A stretch of DNA of 64,000 nucleotides from Triatoma infestans (GCA_011037195.1 JAAEAF010006585.1:1-64000), one strand, 5' to 3'. Positions 24,390 to 37,675 are shown, numbered from the stretch's first letter. The notes: a model not told the origin generated them from the letters alone. Translations and numbers: made by a program.

Positions 24390-26265
24390 TTTATATAAAA
24401 AAAAAAAATCTGGTGTAAAACACTCACACGACCATTTACACAATTAATTTGGCAAATTAATAATTTTTACTAATATTTAGTTCCAATTTTAGTATATGTA
24501 CCGCCGAAGCGAGTAAGCGTGCTCATGTACTGCGCCTCGGTGTGGGGTCTGCGCTACATTCAAAATTTAAACAGAGTCCAGGCATCCTACTTTAAAAGGC
24601 TGTTAGGGGTTGTCCGCTCGACACCGGCTTTTGCTGTTAGGCTGGAAACAGGGAATTATTCGATGGAGAGAGATGTGCTGAAGGCAGTTCTGCTGTGCTT
24701 GAGACATCTGGAAAGCATGGACAGCACAAGACTGCCACAAATATGTTTCAGAAAACTATTAGAAATTCACAACCGCGCGGGCTGTGAAACAAAATACAAT
24801 TGGGTATCTCAGGCCGCGGAGCTCTTTAATATCTGGTTGCTCCCAACTCATAGACCTGAATTGTCTGGAGTCACTCACAAAGAGTAAAATCTTGTCAGTT
24901 GTTAAGGTGGCAGAATCTTATTTAAGAGGAAAAGACCTGGAACTTCTCTCGCAGTCTGGTTTCAGTCAGTTTTATAGTGGCGGCATGTTGAATGAGGGCC
25001 CTCAACCATATTTTTTATTAGAAGACGTTTCATTCAGGGTAATACGTCTATTCGCTCAAATAAGGCTGGCCGGTAAACACATAATGAAATTCTCAACGAA
25101 AAGAAATAGTGTGATAATTATCTGTGATCGCAAATGTCCCGCTTGCGAACTTGATGCCCTGGAGGATGTAGTGCATCTACTACTGCAATGCCCTAAATAT
25201 AATGAATACAGAAAGCTACTTTCTGCCCCACTGACCGGTCAAAACTGTGAAAAAATTAAAATAATCTTAACCAGACAAAATAAACAAGATGTCTGTAGAT
25301 TGTATAATATATTTTCTGGCATACTTACTTTAAGAGACCAGCATGTGAGTGAACAGAATGTATGAGGTATTATGTATGGCTGGTGTAATGGATGACTGAT
25401 AGTTGTAAAAATTAATATGCATTCCATAATACCACAATTATAAGAAGTAAATCCTTTTGTAAATACTTTTTTGTAAATCAATTATAAGTTTTTTCTTTTA
25501 GTAACAGATAAATGCTTATTAATGTTTAAGTTTAGAATGAAATTGATGTTATTATTTTCAATAATTTTTTTCAATGCAATATTATGCTTATAAATACTAC
25601 TCTTGTAACCAGCGGTAGCTGAATACAATAAATAAATATAAAATAAAAAATATACTAATATTTAGTGGTCATGAAATTTTTTGAGGGGTAAAACTTTCCA
25701 GTCCTCAGAATCTCTCTAAAAATAATTTTTTTTGGAACACTGTTTCAAATGAAAGTGATACGTCTCTGTCTATTTGATTAGTATAGAAGTTTAATGAAAT
25801 TGGTTGGCGTCAAGTTAAATTCTTCTATGGAAATTGTCGTAAAAAAGTGTTCAGTAAAGATGCACTTCTGATGAACCAATTTTTCTCAAACTCAGAATTT
25901 TGGCATTACATTTCATTGTAATTAATATTATATAGAAGATAAAATGATATAATTAAATGAAATAACACGTTAAAGAACATCAGAACCATTTTCGTGAAAA
26001 TCGCAAAAAACGGTAAACTCTATTCAGTTAAGTGTTAATTTGGGTTGACTGATTTTTGACCACTAGCTTACTCTCAGGCTCTTAGTGGACCCTACAAGAA
26101 ATATAAGTTTGAACTTTCAGTGATTTTTCTATTTTTGAGTTATGTTGATACCACACACTCGCACACTTACACAGAATCTATATACCCAGTGAAAACTCGA
26201 TACTGTAAATTTGACACATCGCAATACTTCCTTTTAATTAAAAATAATCACATGCAGAGAAGGAA
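24390..26265 (+). repeat. Composite ~300-bp-unit repeat, copy split by a LINE
   Basis: It starts with aaatctggtgtaaaacactcacac and ends with a weak (CACA)-rich tract, a gtgaaaactcgatactgtaaatttgacac block and caatacttccttttaatt. All of these match the copies at 54-64 kb. The middle carries a block like cacttctgatgaaccaatttttctcaaactc. A LINE with its own target duplication sits inside (24482-25653), so this repeat copy is the older of the two. Confidence 0.6.
24482..25653 (+). mobile_element. 5'-truncated LINE C-terminus with a 13-bp target duplication
   Basis: The coding remnant starts around 24510 (VLMYCASVWG, the post-RT region of non-LTR polymerases) and continues to 24887. A frameshift moves the frame to the one ending at 25365. 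The end includes a CPACELDALEDVVHLLLQC segment, a CX2C...H...C pattern usual at LINE C-termini. The 3' end is an A/T tail (caataaataaatataaaata). The 13-bp repeat actaatatttagt at 24469-24481 and 25654-25666 marks both edges exactly. It differs from the RNase-H family copies in this window, as no RNase H is present. It is inactive because of truncation and the frame break. Confidence 0.85.
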
Positions 26266-28772
26266 TAAGAAAAAATTATAAAAAAAAATGTTGTGATATA
26301 CGAAATACAAATGCACTTCATTCATTTGTAATAGTCCAGTTTTCAAAAGTATCATAATTTGTTACATTCCATTTGAATTAAGTATTCAACTTCGAGATCC
26401 GCAATTTCGAAAAACTTTAAATATTTTTTATAAATAAAATAAACCATCGTTTTGCTTAGATTAAAATATTTTTTGTTACACATATCTTCTTTATTATTAT
26501 TTATTTTGTATGAAATCTTCTACAAATTATCTGAAACAATTAATTATTGCAGTTACCAATACAAAATTTCAATGTTAATTTTTTTTTTATGATAATGAGC
26601 TGAATGTTTTATTTAAGTTGCACTATGCAAATGATGAAGACATTTTCTACTAATGATATGCATCACTGAAATTAAATTTGGTTTTATTCATTTCAAAAAT
26701 CTGCCATTGTCTGGTTAATAAATAGTAAATGTTAAAAGAAAAAAGTAGGTAATTACAATAGATGTAGACAAGTTGGTAGTAGGCATAGCAAATTGGAAGT
26801 AGAAGTAGACAATTACAAGAAATGATATAAAACAATAAAACCCCACAACTAATAATAATGGGCATCGTCGTCTGTACAGGTTTTCCATATTGTAGAGTTT
26901 ATTGAAGAACTTACAAAAAATATTTAAATAATTTGGCACCTTAGGTTATCTTATTATAATTTTGTTCCAAAGAAAATAATTGAATTTATTTATGACTTTG
27001 TTAAAGGGAAGTTTTTGTTTTTTACTATGGCAGACATGATTAATGATACAGTTGTTTCCCATTTATGAATTCCAAGCATTTAATTGAATATAAGTCAATG
27101 GAATAATATCAACAAAGGTTTGATTTCCACATTTATATTTAATCCTCTTGTGGAAAAATATTTACCAAGTACATAAATATCAAGTTCTATAAATTTTCTG
27201 TAATCGGTTTAGGAATGAACTTTACAAAGTTTGCAATAATTTTACAATAGTAAAGTTCTTCATGTCCGTTCTTCATGTTGGACATGAAGAAAGGAAATTG
27301 GGTGAATAAAACATATCATTAACCATAAAATTCTTGATTAAAAAAAAACACTGGTACGGAGGAAAAAAGTGGCGCATCTTATTCTTCCTCACGCAAATTG
27401 AATGACGTTCCTTTATGGAACGAAAACTGAACTCAGGTTTTCAGAAAGCCAATTTAAATCTAACTTCTTATTTAATGATATCCTTGAACTCTTACGAGTA
27501 TCTCTTATCATTTATTATAGAAAATTTGATATTGATGCATGTTTAATTATTAGCTGCCTTTTATTATTCTTTACATTATGAAGATATTCAGATAAAGCTA
27601 GGAATCTGAGCATTGATATTAACATTGATTGTTGAGTCATGATTGATTAAGTCATCCAAGAATATTTAACATAGAAGTTTCTTATGTTTAAAAGGATTTT
27701 CGTGGCAGAACCATGGAACTACTTGAAGATAGTTGGCCTGATTTCGGTCACTTTTCGAACAGAAGACTTTGGGCTTGGAGATGGTCGCTTCTGGTAGTGC
27801 AGTGAAAGGTAGGATGAGATAATAGTTTTGCTTTGTGTTGATATGATAATCTGGGTATTTTAATTTTCGAACTCTGAACTTATCAGAGGAATAGAATTTC
27901 TAATAACGGCTTTAGTAGAAGATTAAAAAATGAAACCATTATGTATGTGGGTGGTGATTCATTTACTATAAAAAGAAACTATAAATCATATTTGCTCGGC
28001 TGAGTTCGGAATATACACCAATAAAAATTATAAATAAAATAAAAAGTAAAAATAATTCCCAGTAGTTTTTTAGAGATCATTGGAAACTTATTCCATTAAT
28101 TTCACGAATAAGGTACACATTGCTACTTTTTCTTATTTTTACACTAAAATAAAGTGAAATGCGTAATAATGTTTTCACTAAGGACTCTCCTTATTTTTCC
28201 TTCGAGAAATGAATTATATAATTGTTTTCCATAATTATAAAATAATAAGTTTGGAACCTGTTTTTTTATTAATACATAGTAAGTCCTCACGATATTTTCA
28301 AATATCTGCATTTTTTAAAATTCGCTTATACCGGTATACATAATACAATATAGAGAAATTATATTTACATTTATGTATTAAAAGCGATCACATAAAATAT
28401 TGGTCAGCATTCCACTCGTAAATAATATTTTCTTTTTTATTTCATCAAATATGTGTAAAATATTTGCTTTTATAAAAGGAACAATGTTCTTCACTTCTTA
28501 AAATTATTCCAAATACACTCTGAGAGTTATGTACATATTTTAGATTATTATTCTTTTTTTTTTTTTAACAAATGTACAAAGAACAAACAATTTAATTATT
28601 AAAATTATTCTGATAAATGAGAAAAAAATTAATTTACATTTTGTTTTAAAATTATTTTTTATAAGAACATACACTATTTACAACATTTACAAGAGGTTTT
28701 ACTAAAAGCTTCACCTCAAGTCTTGTGAACAATGGACTGAATAAGACAACAATTTTATATATACCTCAGAAT
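26266..28772. other. AT-rich DNA downstream of the Beat gene
   Basis: No supported exon. A GC-richer patch at 27710-27800 has no splice-bounded frame. The Beat 3'UTR should lie at its right end on minus. The frames at 26650-26939 overlap each other and lack motifs. Confidence 0.35.
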
Positions 28773-31700
28773 TCAATAAAAATAACAATAATTAAATAAA
28801 AAGAGGCTTAAGAAAATTGCTTTTTTAATTAAATAATTTGATACATCACTAACTGGGAGAATATATAACTTCATGGAAGCTGCACAATTCGATGGAACGG
28901 GTGTAGTATCTGTAAAAAAAATAATAACAATATGCAATTATTAATCATTGTCTAAATAATATTATGAAAACAATAAAAATAGATCCTATGGAAATATACT
29001 GGGAAATATAAAAACATACGAGAACATAAATCTAGGACCAGAGAAATTTTCAGAGCCTGGGGAGAAGGGCGTTTGTGAAATCCCAAAAAATTCCATTAAA
29101 AGTTTTTGACAAAAAATAACTTGCTAAGTTGTTAGCAAAAGGTTGTGAAAAGGGATATTCTATAACATCTACAATTCAAAGGATTTATTCCAGAAGCGCA
29201 AATAAAGAAGTATGGAGAATTCCTTGTTTTCTTTCTTTATTTTTGCTACATCACTGAAAAGATAATTTTTTATGGTTTTTAGAGAAAGTTTTTACATTTT
29301 TCTCCTATAATCATCCATTTCAACCATATTTTCGTAGAGGATACGAAAACTCTTTCCTTGGTTTTAAAGCTCATGCTTGTCTCAAACCAACAAATGAGCG
29401 AATGGTTTTGAAGCTTATTAATCGTACAACCAGAAATCATAAGTTAAAAACTTCAAAAAATCAAAAGTCATCTTATATTTTGAAATAAAGATTTTGTTAA
29501 CCCATTTTAAATTGCAATAAATTGAAATTCAGTCGACATATAGGTTCAATAGATTTTTTATATTTTTATTTTCAAATTTTTGATCGTACAACTTTGTTTT
29601 TCAATTGAAAGTGGTCTATGAAGTGCCTAACTTTTTGTCCAAACAAGTGAAAATTACTTCAAATCTAATTACACTTTTGGCCAAAAGTGTGGAAAATCTT
29701 TTCAAATCTGATATTTCAAATAAATTTTTTGAATAGGAAAGGTGCCCTAAAAAACACATACAATACCCAGAATTACTAGTGTGGGGCCTAGGGCAAAGAC
29801 TGAACGAACGGTTCCTATAAATTGACACCTAAAAACAAAGAAGACCTAAGATGCATTATTCCGCATTTCAATATGTCTGCGAAAATAATTTATTTTAATG
29901 AAATAAGATGGATCAAATATCAGAAGATTTTAATTACTTGTGTGAAGGATCCAGCCCCGTCTCTTGTTAATAAGATTCAGATATTCGCCTATTTTTTCCG
30001 TTCTCCATTCTTTTCCTTCCATACATCAGCAGACTGCGCACCGGAAAGCTCATATTCATTCAAACCTCTAACAAACTAGACAAATCAATATTCCACCTCA
30101 TATGCTTTCTGCGGGAAATACTTTGATCTTCGATTGTTGGTTTTGAAAAAATTCAATGCTATCTCAGTACAAACTTCCTAGGTTTCATCTCTTTGGTGAT
30201 CATTAAGCATTAAGGGACAGAAGATTCTAAGATATTCTTAGAGGGACTCTATGCTAGTGTAACGAATTTTCATGGTAGTGAGGATATTCATAAAAAGAAT
30301 CACTTTCTCAGATAGTGGACTCCACCTCCTTGCTGGCCATTTAAAAAATAGCTTCCTAATAAGATCTCCTTTGTGCAGTTCGAGCGGAATTTCTAATGCA
30401 GAATTTGGACTCGGAGATATTTCTAACGTGGGCCCTAAATTTATTGAGGCTAATGGGAGAGTAAAATTCATGATAGGTTTATTTACCCAAAGCATATCGG
30501 CTCTTGGATAACAGCTTCGACTACTACCATGGTACTTCGACTACTACCGTATGGTTAATTCCTTACACCATACTTACAATAGAGATCAATAGGTTTACGG
30601 AAGACATCATGGAGTCGATAATCTTGAGCGGCTACAACTGCTGCTTTTGGGCGTTCTTCTTCTGCACTGTTTTCAGAAGTTCTCCAATAAATATTATGTA
30701 TACTTGCTGTACATTTCAACTGCAACAATAAGCTTAGTATTTATCTGATTGGTGAAAGCTTTTGGAATCAAAAAAGTAAAAATAGTGCTATTACCTTAAG
30801 TCTACCACTAGCGGAAAAGTGATGCCTTTGCAATTCCAGAGAGAGTGTGGAAGTTGCCGTTTCTAAGTTTGTTTCAGGTTCTATTTTTACACTGAATTTT
30901 TTTATGTATTCTGAATCAAGCTGAAATAAAACGATAATTAAAATTCAAAAACAGATACAATAAAGATTGAATCCAATAAGAAGGGACATAATTTAACCTC
31001 TAAAAAATATGCCAATGCCAATTTACCAAAATTACAATTAAAATCGATTAAATCTAAATATTATCCTGTAATAAAGCAAAAGTTATGCTTACAAATTAGA
31101 TGTGCCGTTTTTATGCAGTAGATTAAAATTTTGCTGGGCATGTTGCAACTGTCTTATGACAGATACCGTTGAATTTTTGATGAGCTTTGTAAATTTTCTA
31201 TTTTAATAAATAATTTCTTTTTTCCAATAAGTAAAAACAAAATAGTCACCTACATTAGTAACTTTGATTTGTTTAATCCCATATTATTATGAATCATTAC
31301 AAGTTTAACATTATTTCAATTATTACAATAACTTGTTAAATTTTTAAGTAACATCACTTTCAAATATAGTTCGCCATATTTTTTAAAATGAATTTTCTGG
31401 AAAAATATAATGTTAGAAAATGATAGGAAATAATGCCCTGTTTACTGGTCTGTCAGGAGCGAGAGCGTGGTTGTAGGAATTAGACTGTGGGAAATCTGCG
31501 ACCTTGGGGAGTATTATGGCCACTGTCTTCCAGTCCGAGGTCATTGGCATCATTGAATGCTGCTGCCTTGAAATTAAAGAGGTGTGGATATTCTCTGGTA
31601 GTCAGGCCGCACTAAGGACTTTGAGTAAGTCGTGTTGGAGTTCGAAATTGGTAGGCGAATGTAGAAGGCTTAATACCTTACATAGAGGGGCAAAGGCAGT

Positions 31701-33404
31701 GGGTTCCCAGACATGGGGAATAGAAGGCATTGATTGCTGGCTAGGGAGGGATCCTATTCACCATTTTTGTGGTCCCGAGCCAGCCCTAAGAGGTTCTGCG
31801 ATAGACAGAATATACTTCGGGAGACGGGAGTTTTGGAGAAACATTAGCAGGACACGCATGGGTCCTCCAGGGACCCTTTGAAAGATTTATCAAAGGATCT
31901 AACCAGGGGGTTTCGGATAACCACCTGTTCCTGAGTAGGATAAGATTGAGGACCTTAGTAGGTGTAGTGACTGGACACACTTGGGTGTCGTTTAGTCATT
32001 TGCTTAATATAGGGAGGACGTCTAGTCCCATATGTCAGAACTGTGATGATGGAGTTAGGGAAACGGTGTATCACTATTTCTGTCAGTGACCCCGTTTCGC
32101 TGGTACTAGGTTTCGTGTATTTGGGAGGGCATCACTCTCCCGGGATTGCCTGGGAGGGTTGGAGCTAAAAGATATTTTAGGATATTGTAGCAAACCGGCA
32201 AACTACCGGGGGAGATTAATTAGGGGGATGCTTTGGGGGGGAAATTGGGGGATAAAAACCAGGACCTGTCCGGGGAAAGGCACCCGGAATTAATAAATAA
32301 ATAATGCCCTGTTTGATATAAGTATTCTTCTAGATTTATTTCGGGTGTATAACCAAAATTGTGCAAGCATTTCTGGAAGTCAGAAATAATGTTTAAATGT
32401 GTGATTTTTTTTTTTTTTTATAATATGCTTATGCTCGGAAAAGGGGTCCGATGAACGTCTGACACGAGGAGACCATTCAATCTTGTTTATTGTCAGAAAT
32501 CGTGTGAAGCAGAATAATTTTTATTCCAATCACAGAGGAAATAAAACTTCTGTTATTAAGAAAGTTCTATAGGCGTAGATTTGCTCTTTATTTTGCTTAA
32601 TTTGCTAAATGAACTAATTATTTGGATTAATGTATGTTGTAGGATTGTCTTAAGCAAATCAAAATCATGGAGGAAAAGTAGGGATTTTCATTCTATTTGC
32701 AATTTCACACTTTTATGAAAAATACTCACAATGTTGCCATTTAACCCCCATGTTAAATTAGCGGCAGGTTTTGAATTTTTTGATGTACAAGTTGCTTTAA
32801 GAGTATCGCCTACTCTGTAGCGTGGTTTCATACCTTCAACTCGAGGAAGAGTGGTAGGAGGAACTGTAAAAAAAAAAAAAAAATTATTTATATTTAAAAA
32901 CTTTAAAAGTCTTGGTTTTAAAGAATGTAGGAAGAAACAGTATTAAACAATGAATCAAGAATCCTACATAAAATATAAATTTCAAAGAAATGCTGCAAAA
33001 GTTCTGACAAATTTGTAAATTTAAAGACGAGAAAGGTGTTTATAAATCACAAAAAATGAGAGTTGTTTGGCAAAGTAGATATATATAATGTATGAAAAAA
33101 AAATGATGATGCACAAATATAGATAAAATGAGTAATATTAAATTAGATATTTAAAAGACAAAACTGAATCCAAATAGATATTCTTAATTTTCGTTCTATC
33201 CTAGTTCTTAAAACATAGGGTAGAACAACAATTAAAAAAAAATGCTTTCAACAATTTTAATTACTAACCAACAATGTTCATATCACCAGTTACTAAAGCG
33301 GTTCTAAAAGATGGAGCATCTGCAGATACTTCACAACTATATCGTCCTGAGAGATTTGTTGTAACTTTTTTCAGCACTAAATGGGTAGCATTACTCTTCG
33401 CTTT
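28773..33404 (-). CDS. Beaten path (Beat) family Ig protein, 3' half of gene
   Basis: Five minus-strand exons with perfect phase continuity: 33269-33404, 32730-32863, 30795-30920, 30599-30719 and 28773-28909 (TGA). In order, the first encodes the end of Ig domain 1 with the Beat hallmark GRYSCEVSADAPSF. The next opens the second Ig-like domain (VPPTTLPRVEG, CTSKNSKPAANLTWGLN). A middle exon ends SASGRLK, and the next gives LKCTASIHNIYWRTSE, the second-domain F strand. The last exon ends in a hydrophobic tail (AIFLSLFLFNYCYFY) that could be a membrane or GPI-anchor signal. Beat proteins are cell-surface or secreted ligands of Side-family receptors in axon guidance and synaptic matching. The signal peptide and first half of Ig1 are missing. 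No exon for them was found to the right, so they lie beyond MED7 or outside the window. Which paralogue it is cannot be told. Confidence 0.87.
31444..32298 (+). mobile_element. Decayed RNase-H LINE copy in a Beat intron
   Basis: The remnant of the RNase H and zinc-segment end is read in shifting frames. IFSGSQAALRTLS corresponds to the DSQAAL block (Asp lost), GPEPALRG to the GPEPFCG block, and a later cQNCDDG...YHYFCQ to the zinc segment. A 16-bp direct repeat, aaataatgccctgttt, flanks it (31428-31443 and 32299-32314), partly shared with the (TAAA)n tail. Multiple stops and shifts show greater age than the 19.9-kb copy. It sits antisense to Beat between the exons at 32730 and 30920. Confidence 0.82.
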
Positions 33405-34351
33405 CTGGAAACATTTTTTTAATTGGTAATTAGTTTTTCAATTAATTACTCTTGGAAAAAGGCAGTGCAATAATGTATGCTATTATAAAAGATATTTATA
33501 CTTGAGAGAAATAAAAATATAAAAGCCGTTTTTATATTAATGCGTTATAATACGGCACAACTGCTAGCAGATTTTTCAGGCAAAAACACTAGTTTTCCCT
33601 TCTGAAAATGCAGAAAACCTGAAGTTTAAATAAAACTGAAATGCGAAAACTTTATAATGCTGAGTTTATATGTGTTGTATTGTCTTGCGGATCAGTTTTT
33701 TGTTTTCAGTAAAATATGCGTTATCTTAAGTCCCACTAATCACATGTACTTATTTCGACATTCATCACCACAACTCTTAGAATGATTTAGATACTATTGA
33801 GCCATATTTTCAACTCTCATTAATATATTTACCCTTTCTTTAGATGGAGATGAACAATATGCACTATTTATGGTATTACATGATCATCTCAATAAAATCA
33901 TTGTTTTAAAATATAGTGATAATATTAATTTGAAACTACATTACAAATTAATTTTTATTAACGTTTTGTTTCTGGATTATCTAATAAATGAAAATTCTGA
34001 ATAATAAACTCGAATTGCAATTTGTTAATTAAAAGTACATTTATTTAAATTGATCACAAGAATTAAAATATATATTTTCTCACATAAATATCACTTTTAA
34101 TAACTATTACATAATTTAAAAATGAGGAAAAATACAATGATTTCCTTAAATATGACATTCACAACTTATTTCTAAAATTTATAAACAGTAACAAACAATA
34201 TATGCACATATAGTGTCCAAATATCAGTAACGCTTGTTTTCATATTACAAATCCACATTCAGAAAACCAGTCAATAAGGACAATATTTCTTAATAAATTA
34301 AGAGTAAAATTAAGGAGATCATATTCTGGATTAATTCAGCTTAATCTAAAA
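33405..34351. other. DNA between MED7 and the first visible Beat exon
   Basis: AT-rich. No exon seen. It is Beat intron if the 5' Beat exons lie to the right of MED7, and it also contains the MED7 3' flank. Confidence 0.4.
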
Positions 34352-35267
34352 TTACAATTGATCCACAATATCGCACATCATTTTATCCAGAATTACATTT
34401 GTATCCGTTTCGTTGAAATTAGGATCAGATGTTTCCATTGATTCAAAAGCTTCGGTGGGTACTATTAGTTTGGAATCTAAATCTGAAGTGTCTGGTAATG
34501 TATGAAGAGCTTGCTGTAACATTTCCATAACCTTAAAACAATAAAGTGCGAAATTAGCACAAAATGTTATTCCAAATACAAAATCAATTTTAATTAAAAA
34601 TGCAAGGCAATAAAAATCATAGGAAACTTAGAAATATGATAAGCATTTTATCAGTATATAAGAAATTCAAATAAAATTTAATCACCCATTCACCTTGTCG
34701 AGATGTTTTTGAAATCGCTGGGATATTTCTATTCTCTGCCTTCTCTGCAAGTCCATCATCACTCGTAATGTTTCTCTTGCCTGATGTGGTCGAAATTCAT
34801 TTAATAAATGGTGTATGTGAATAAATAATAAGCTTAAATCTTCTACTTTTTCTGCTCTTCTTGGCGATTCAGGGCATCGAACAAGAAGATCTAATAAATC
34901 TAAGAAATTCACAAGTAGTGAGTGATTAAGTTTTCTTAATTCACGCCTTCTGTCAAAATGCTGGGGATATAACCTCTTGATTCCCTTTGAAAATAAGAAA
35001 TAATTATTTTATTTACAGCCCACTATAACAATAATTAGGTAATATAATAGATATAACACATACCTGTGCTTCTAGAGGGCGGATTATTGTATCATCCGCA
35101 TTAAATGTATTTCCGAACATTGAATAACTATCATTTATTGGAGGAGGAGGTTTAGGAGCTCTGCCTCTTTTAATATTTTCATCTGTATAGTTATTGATAT
35201 ATTGGGCAGGTGGTAAAGGTAGCGAACAAACTTGACTTGTTTCACTATTCTGCGTTTGGTTAGACAT
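34352..35267 (-). CDS. MED7: Mediator complex subunit 7 (MED7)
   Basis: Three minus-strand exons, 35064-35267, 34694-34984 and 34352-34531 (TAA), all joined in phase 0 with GT-AG borders. They give 224 residues, the usual length in insects. The N-terminus has the MED7 signature [17 protein letters not shown] and the Pro-rich RAPKPPPPI. Exon 2 has [20 protein letters not shown], then the helical [18 protein letters not shown] and [19 protein letters not shown] region that pairs with MED21 in a coiled coil. Exon 3 is a helical acidic tail. MED7 is a hinge subunit of the Mediator middle module in the nucleus, linking activators to RNA polymerase II. The frame is intact with short introns, as expected for a housekeeping gene. 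Confidence 0.95.
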
Positions 35268-36500
35268 TATAATTTTTTTTTAGTTTCACTCAAAATACTA
35301 ATAAAGCGAATCCTCAATAAAAAACTACTAATACTGTCGCCTAATACAGTGAAGGTTACTATTGAGAAGGTATAAACAGGCTGAGAATGTAGGGAACGCA
35401 GTGTTGCCAACAAGTAGTAGAATATTCCCAGTTGAAGCAACGCCCCCTCCATATTAATATTGAACCAATTCCTCTACATTACTATTTTAAAATTAAATAC
35501 AACCTTTGTTTGTGAAACAGTTTTTACTTAAGAAAAATAGATAAATAATTTCCCCAACAGTACAATCTGTTAATAATTATTTATATTTTAACAAAGAATT
35601 ACTGTATTTTATGAATAAAGACCTTATTCTTAAGCGAAAGTTTTGAATACAAGTTTTTCTAATTTAATATTTTTATTTTGAATATTTCTCTAATAATTTG
35701 ATGAGTTAAGAAAGACTTACGAACAACATAATCTACCCTCAACGAAGGAAAATTTAAATCTTTAAAATATTTGGACCAAAGTCGAGATATAGAAAAAATA
35801 TTTATAACTTTACTTTTAGATAGGAAAAAGTTGTAAAACATATATTTTTAAAAATGATGTGAAAAAGTCTCTTGCTGCATTTCTCAACATTCAATTAACA
35901 AATTTTCTTTTAATTCGATATTTTACAATAAAATATTTAAACGCACTTAGTACTATATTCTGCTAGAAACGCGCCGTGTACTGAGATGCCACTTTACTGG
36001 GAAGCCTGACTTCACAATTCCAAGGAACTTTCTCCCTAATATTAGTTTTTTAGACAAATATTTCAAATAAAATGTTCGGAGTTAATTTATTCAACTAAAT
36101 TAAAAAAAAAGAAGTGTTTTCTGAGGAAATCGCTAATAAAAATCCTAAAAAGCACTTTTGAGTTGACGGATTTTGACTGCACTCTTCTTTTATAATATCT
36201 GGTAATATCCACATGGCAGCAGTTCTAATTCTAATGATCCAAATAAGTGGGTCCCTGAATAGATTGAGGGGTTGAACCTTCCAAAAAGAAAGTTCCAATG
36301 ATCTAGCAAGAATACTGATTTACGGAACTATTTTAGTACATGTTACTATTTTTGTAGTTATTTTTAACAACTTTTGTTTTTAATCTTCCGGCATAGGATT
36401 ACCTTTTAACCAGCGGTAAGCGCTATCATCGCTGGATTGGTGAGATTGATTTCGCAATTTTATTTGTAGTACTATGCTGCCTTTCTGCTTATTTTCATAA
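35268..36500. other. MED7 upstream region, no gene seen
   Basis: The MED7 promoter should lie in the first few hundred bases. There is a ccaat string at 35464, but no convincing TATA box. The frames at 35267-35452, 35659-35841 and 36095-36298 show no family signature. Confidence 0.35.
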
Positions 36501-36595
36501 ACATTTTTACTTTCTCTTACTCCTAGTTAGAGGAACTAATGTAATCAGGGTAAATTTTCGATATCGAGTTATCCGTTTTGAGGTTTTGATCCCTG

Positions 36596-37675
36596 ATCTA
36601 ATCTAATCTGATCTAGAAACTCGAGGCCTCCTAGAAGTTTCAGCCTTAGACCTTAACTGGGCCCATTGTGCACATCGTATAGACGCCTCACATCAGCCTT
36701 GTATCATTGGAAAATGCCAGGACTGAGGCGAGTGAAATTTCTGATCTCGCCTTCGGCTCCAAATTGTTGTGGACGCCAACTTTCAGGAATCGTTTGCGTG
36801 CATAGTGCCGCACTCTCCAAGAAGGTGAAAACGGAGTCTCATCCTTTTGTCCTCAAGAGGGTCCCTAGAGAGACCCATATTATGCATATGTTTCCTAAAA
36901 GGCAATGCCCTGTAACTAGGGCAGTAATTCTCCTTAGCTCCACTTTCGTTCTGCCGAATAGTTTGTGCGAGTCTTTGAGGGGCGCTCCAGGAAAATTTAG
37001 AGTGCCTCAGCCTCGCAATATTTTTCCAATACATTGTATGTTTGCGTGTTAGCCATTTTTTAATGGCCCCACAGGCAGTTCTGTACGAGATGCCGCAGAA
37101 AGGCTCCGGACCAATGAGCGTTCGTGAGGCGCCCGCCTTCGCCAGTCTGTCGGCCTCTTCGTTTCCTTGATTGCCTTTATGTCCCGGCATCCAACTCAGA
37201 CGGAGGCTGTTGTGGTTTGCCAGAGATTCTAGCTGCTCGCGGGGCATTCCTTAGCAATCATCGACCTGATGCAGTTCGCCTCTAAAGCCTTTAGTGCGGC
37301 CTGGCCATCAGAGAATATCATGATTCTTCTGCCCGTTACTCCCTTATCCCTAAGATACTGGGCAGAACTTAGGATGGCAAAAATTTCAGCCAGAATGGCC
37401 GTTGGGTTGCTACCAAGAGATATGGCGATGCCGACGCCAGCGCGCCAATATGTACGCCAGCCCCGACACCGGCACAGGTCCTGGAACCATCTGAGTATAC
37501 TACAATTTCATTTTTACTCGCATTTAAGCCAGTGTGGTCGATAGCGTCCACATGTGAAGTTGTCACCCTGAATTTTGATTCAAAGAGATACATCGGGTCA
37601 TTAAATCTCCTCCCATACACAGCTGTTGGATTTTCTTTAATTCCCCGAATATTTTCCCTAAAATATCTAAGTCCC
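36596..37675 (-). mobile_element. RNase-H LINE copy, minus strand, frame broken
   Basis: The minus strand encodes EIVVYSDGSRTCAGVGAG (RNase H start, 37.5 kb). Beyond a frame break it encodes LRLSWMPGHKGNQGNEEADRL and LIGPEPFCGIS, then a C-terminal region with stops. It is the same domain order as the other three copies, with slightly more of the 5' side kept. The 3' end carries short (GATTA)-like repeats (36593-36615 on +). A candidate target duplication (ccctga, near 36590 and 37675) is short and imperfect, so the edges are approximate. Confidence 0.75.

Noticed and set aside
29822..30511. Several open frames on both strands in a GC-richer patch
   Set aside because: No family motif on either strand. 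The patch lies in a Beat intron; it may be an old mobile-element piece but I cannot support a class.
36095..36298. 67-codon minus frame with RIRTAAMW
   Set aside because: No convincing match to a known transposon or host family; too short to call.
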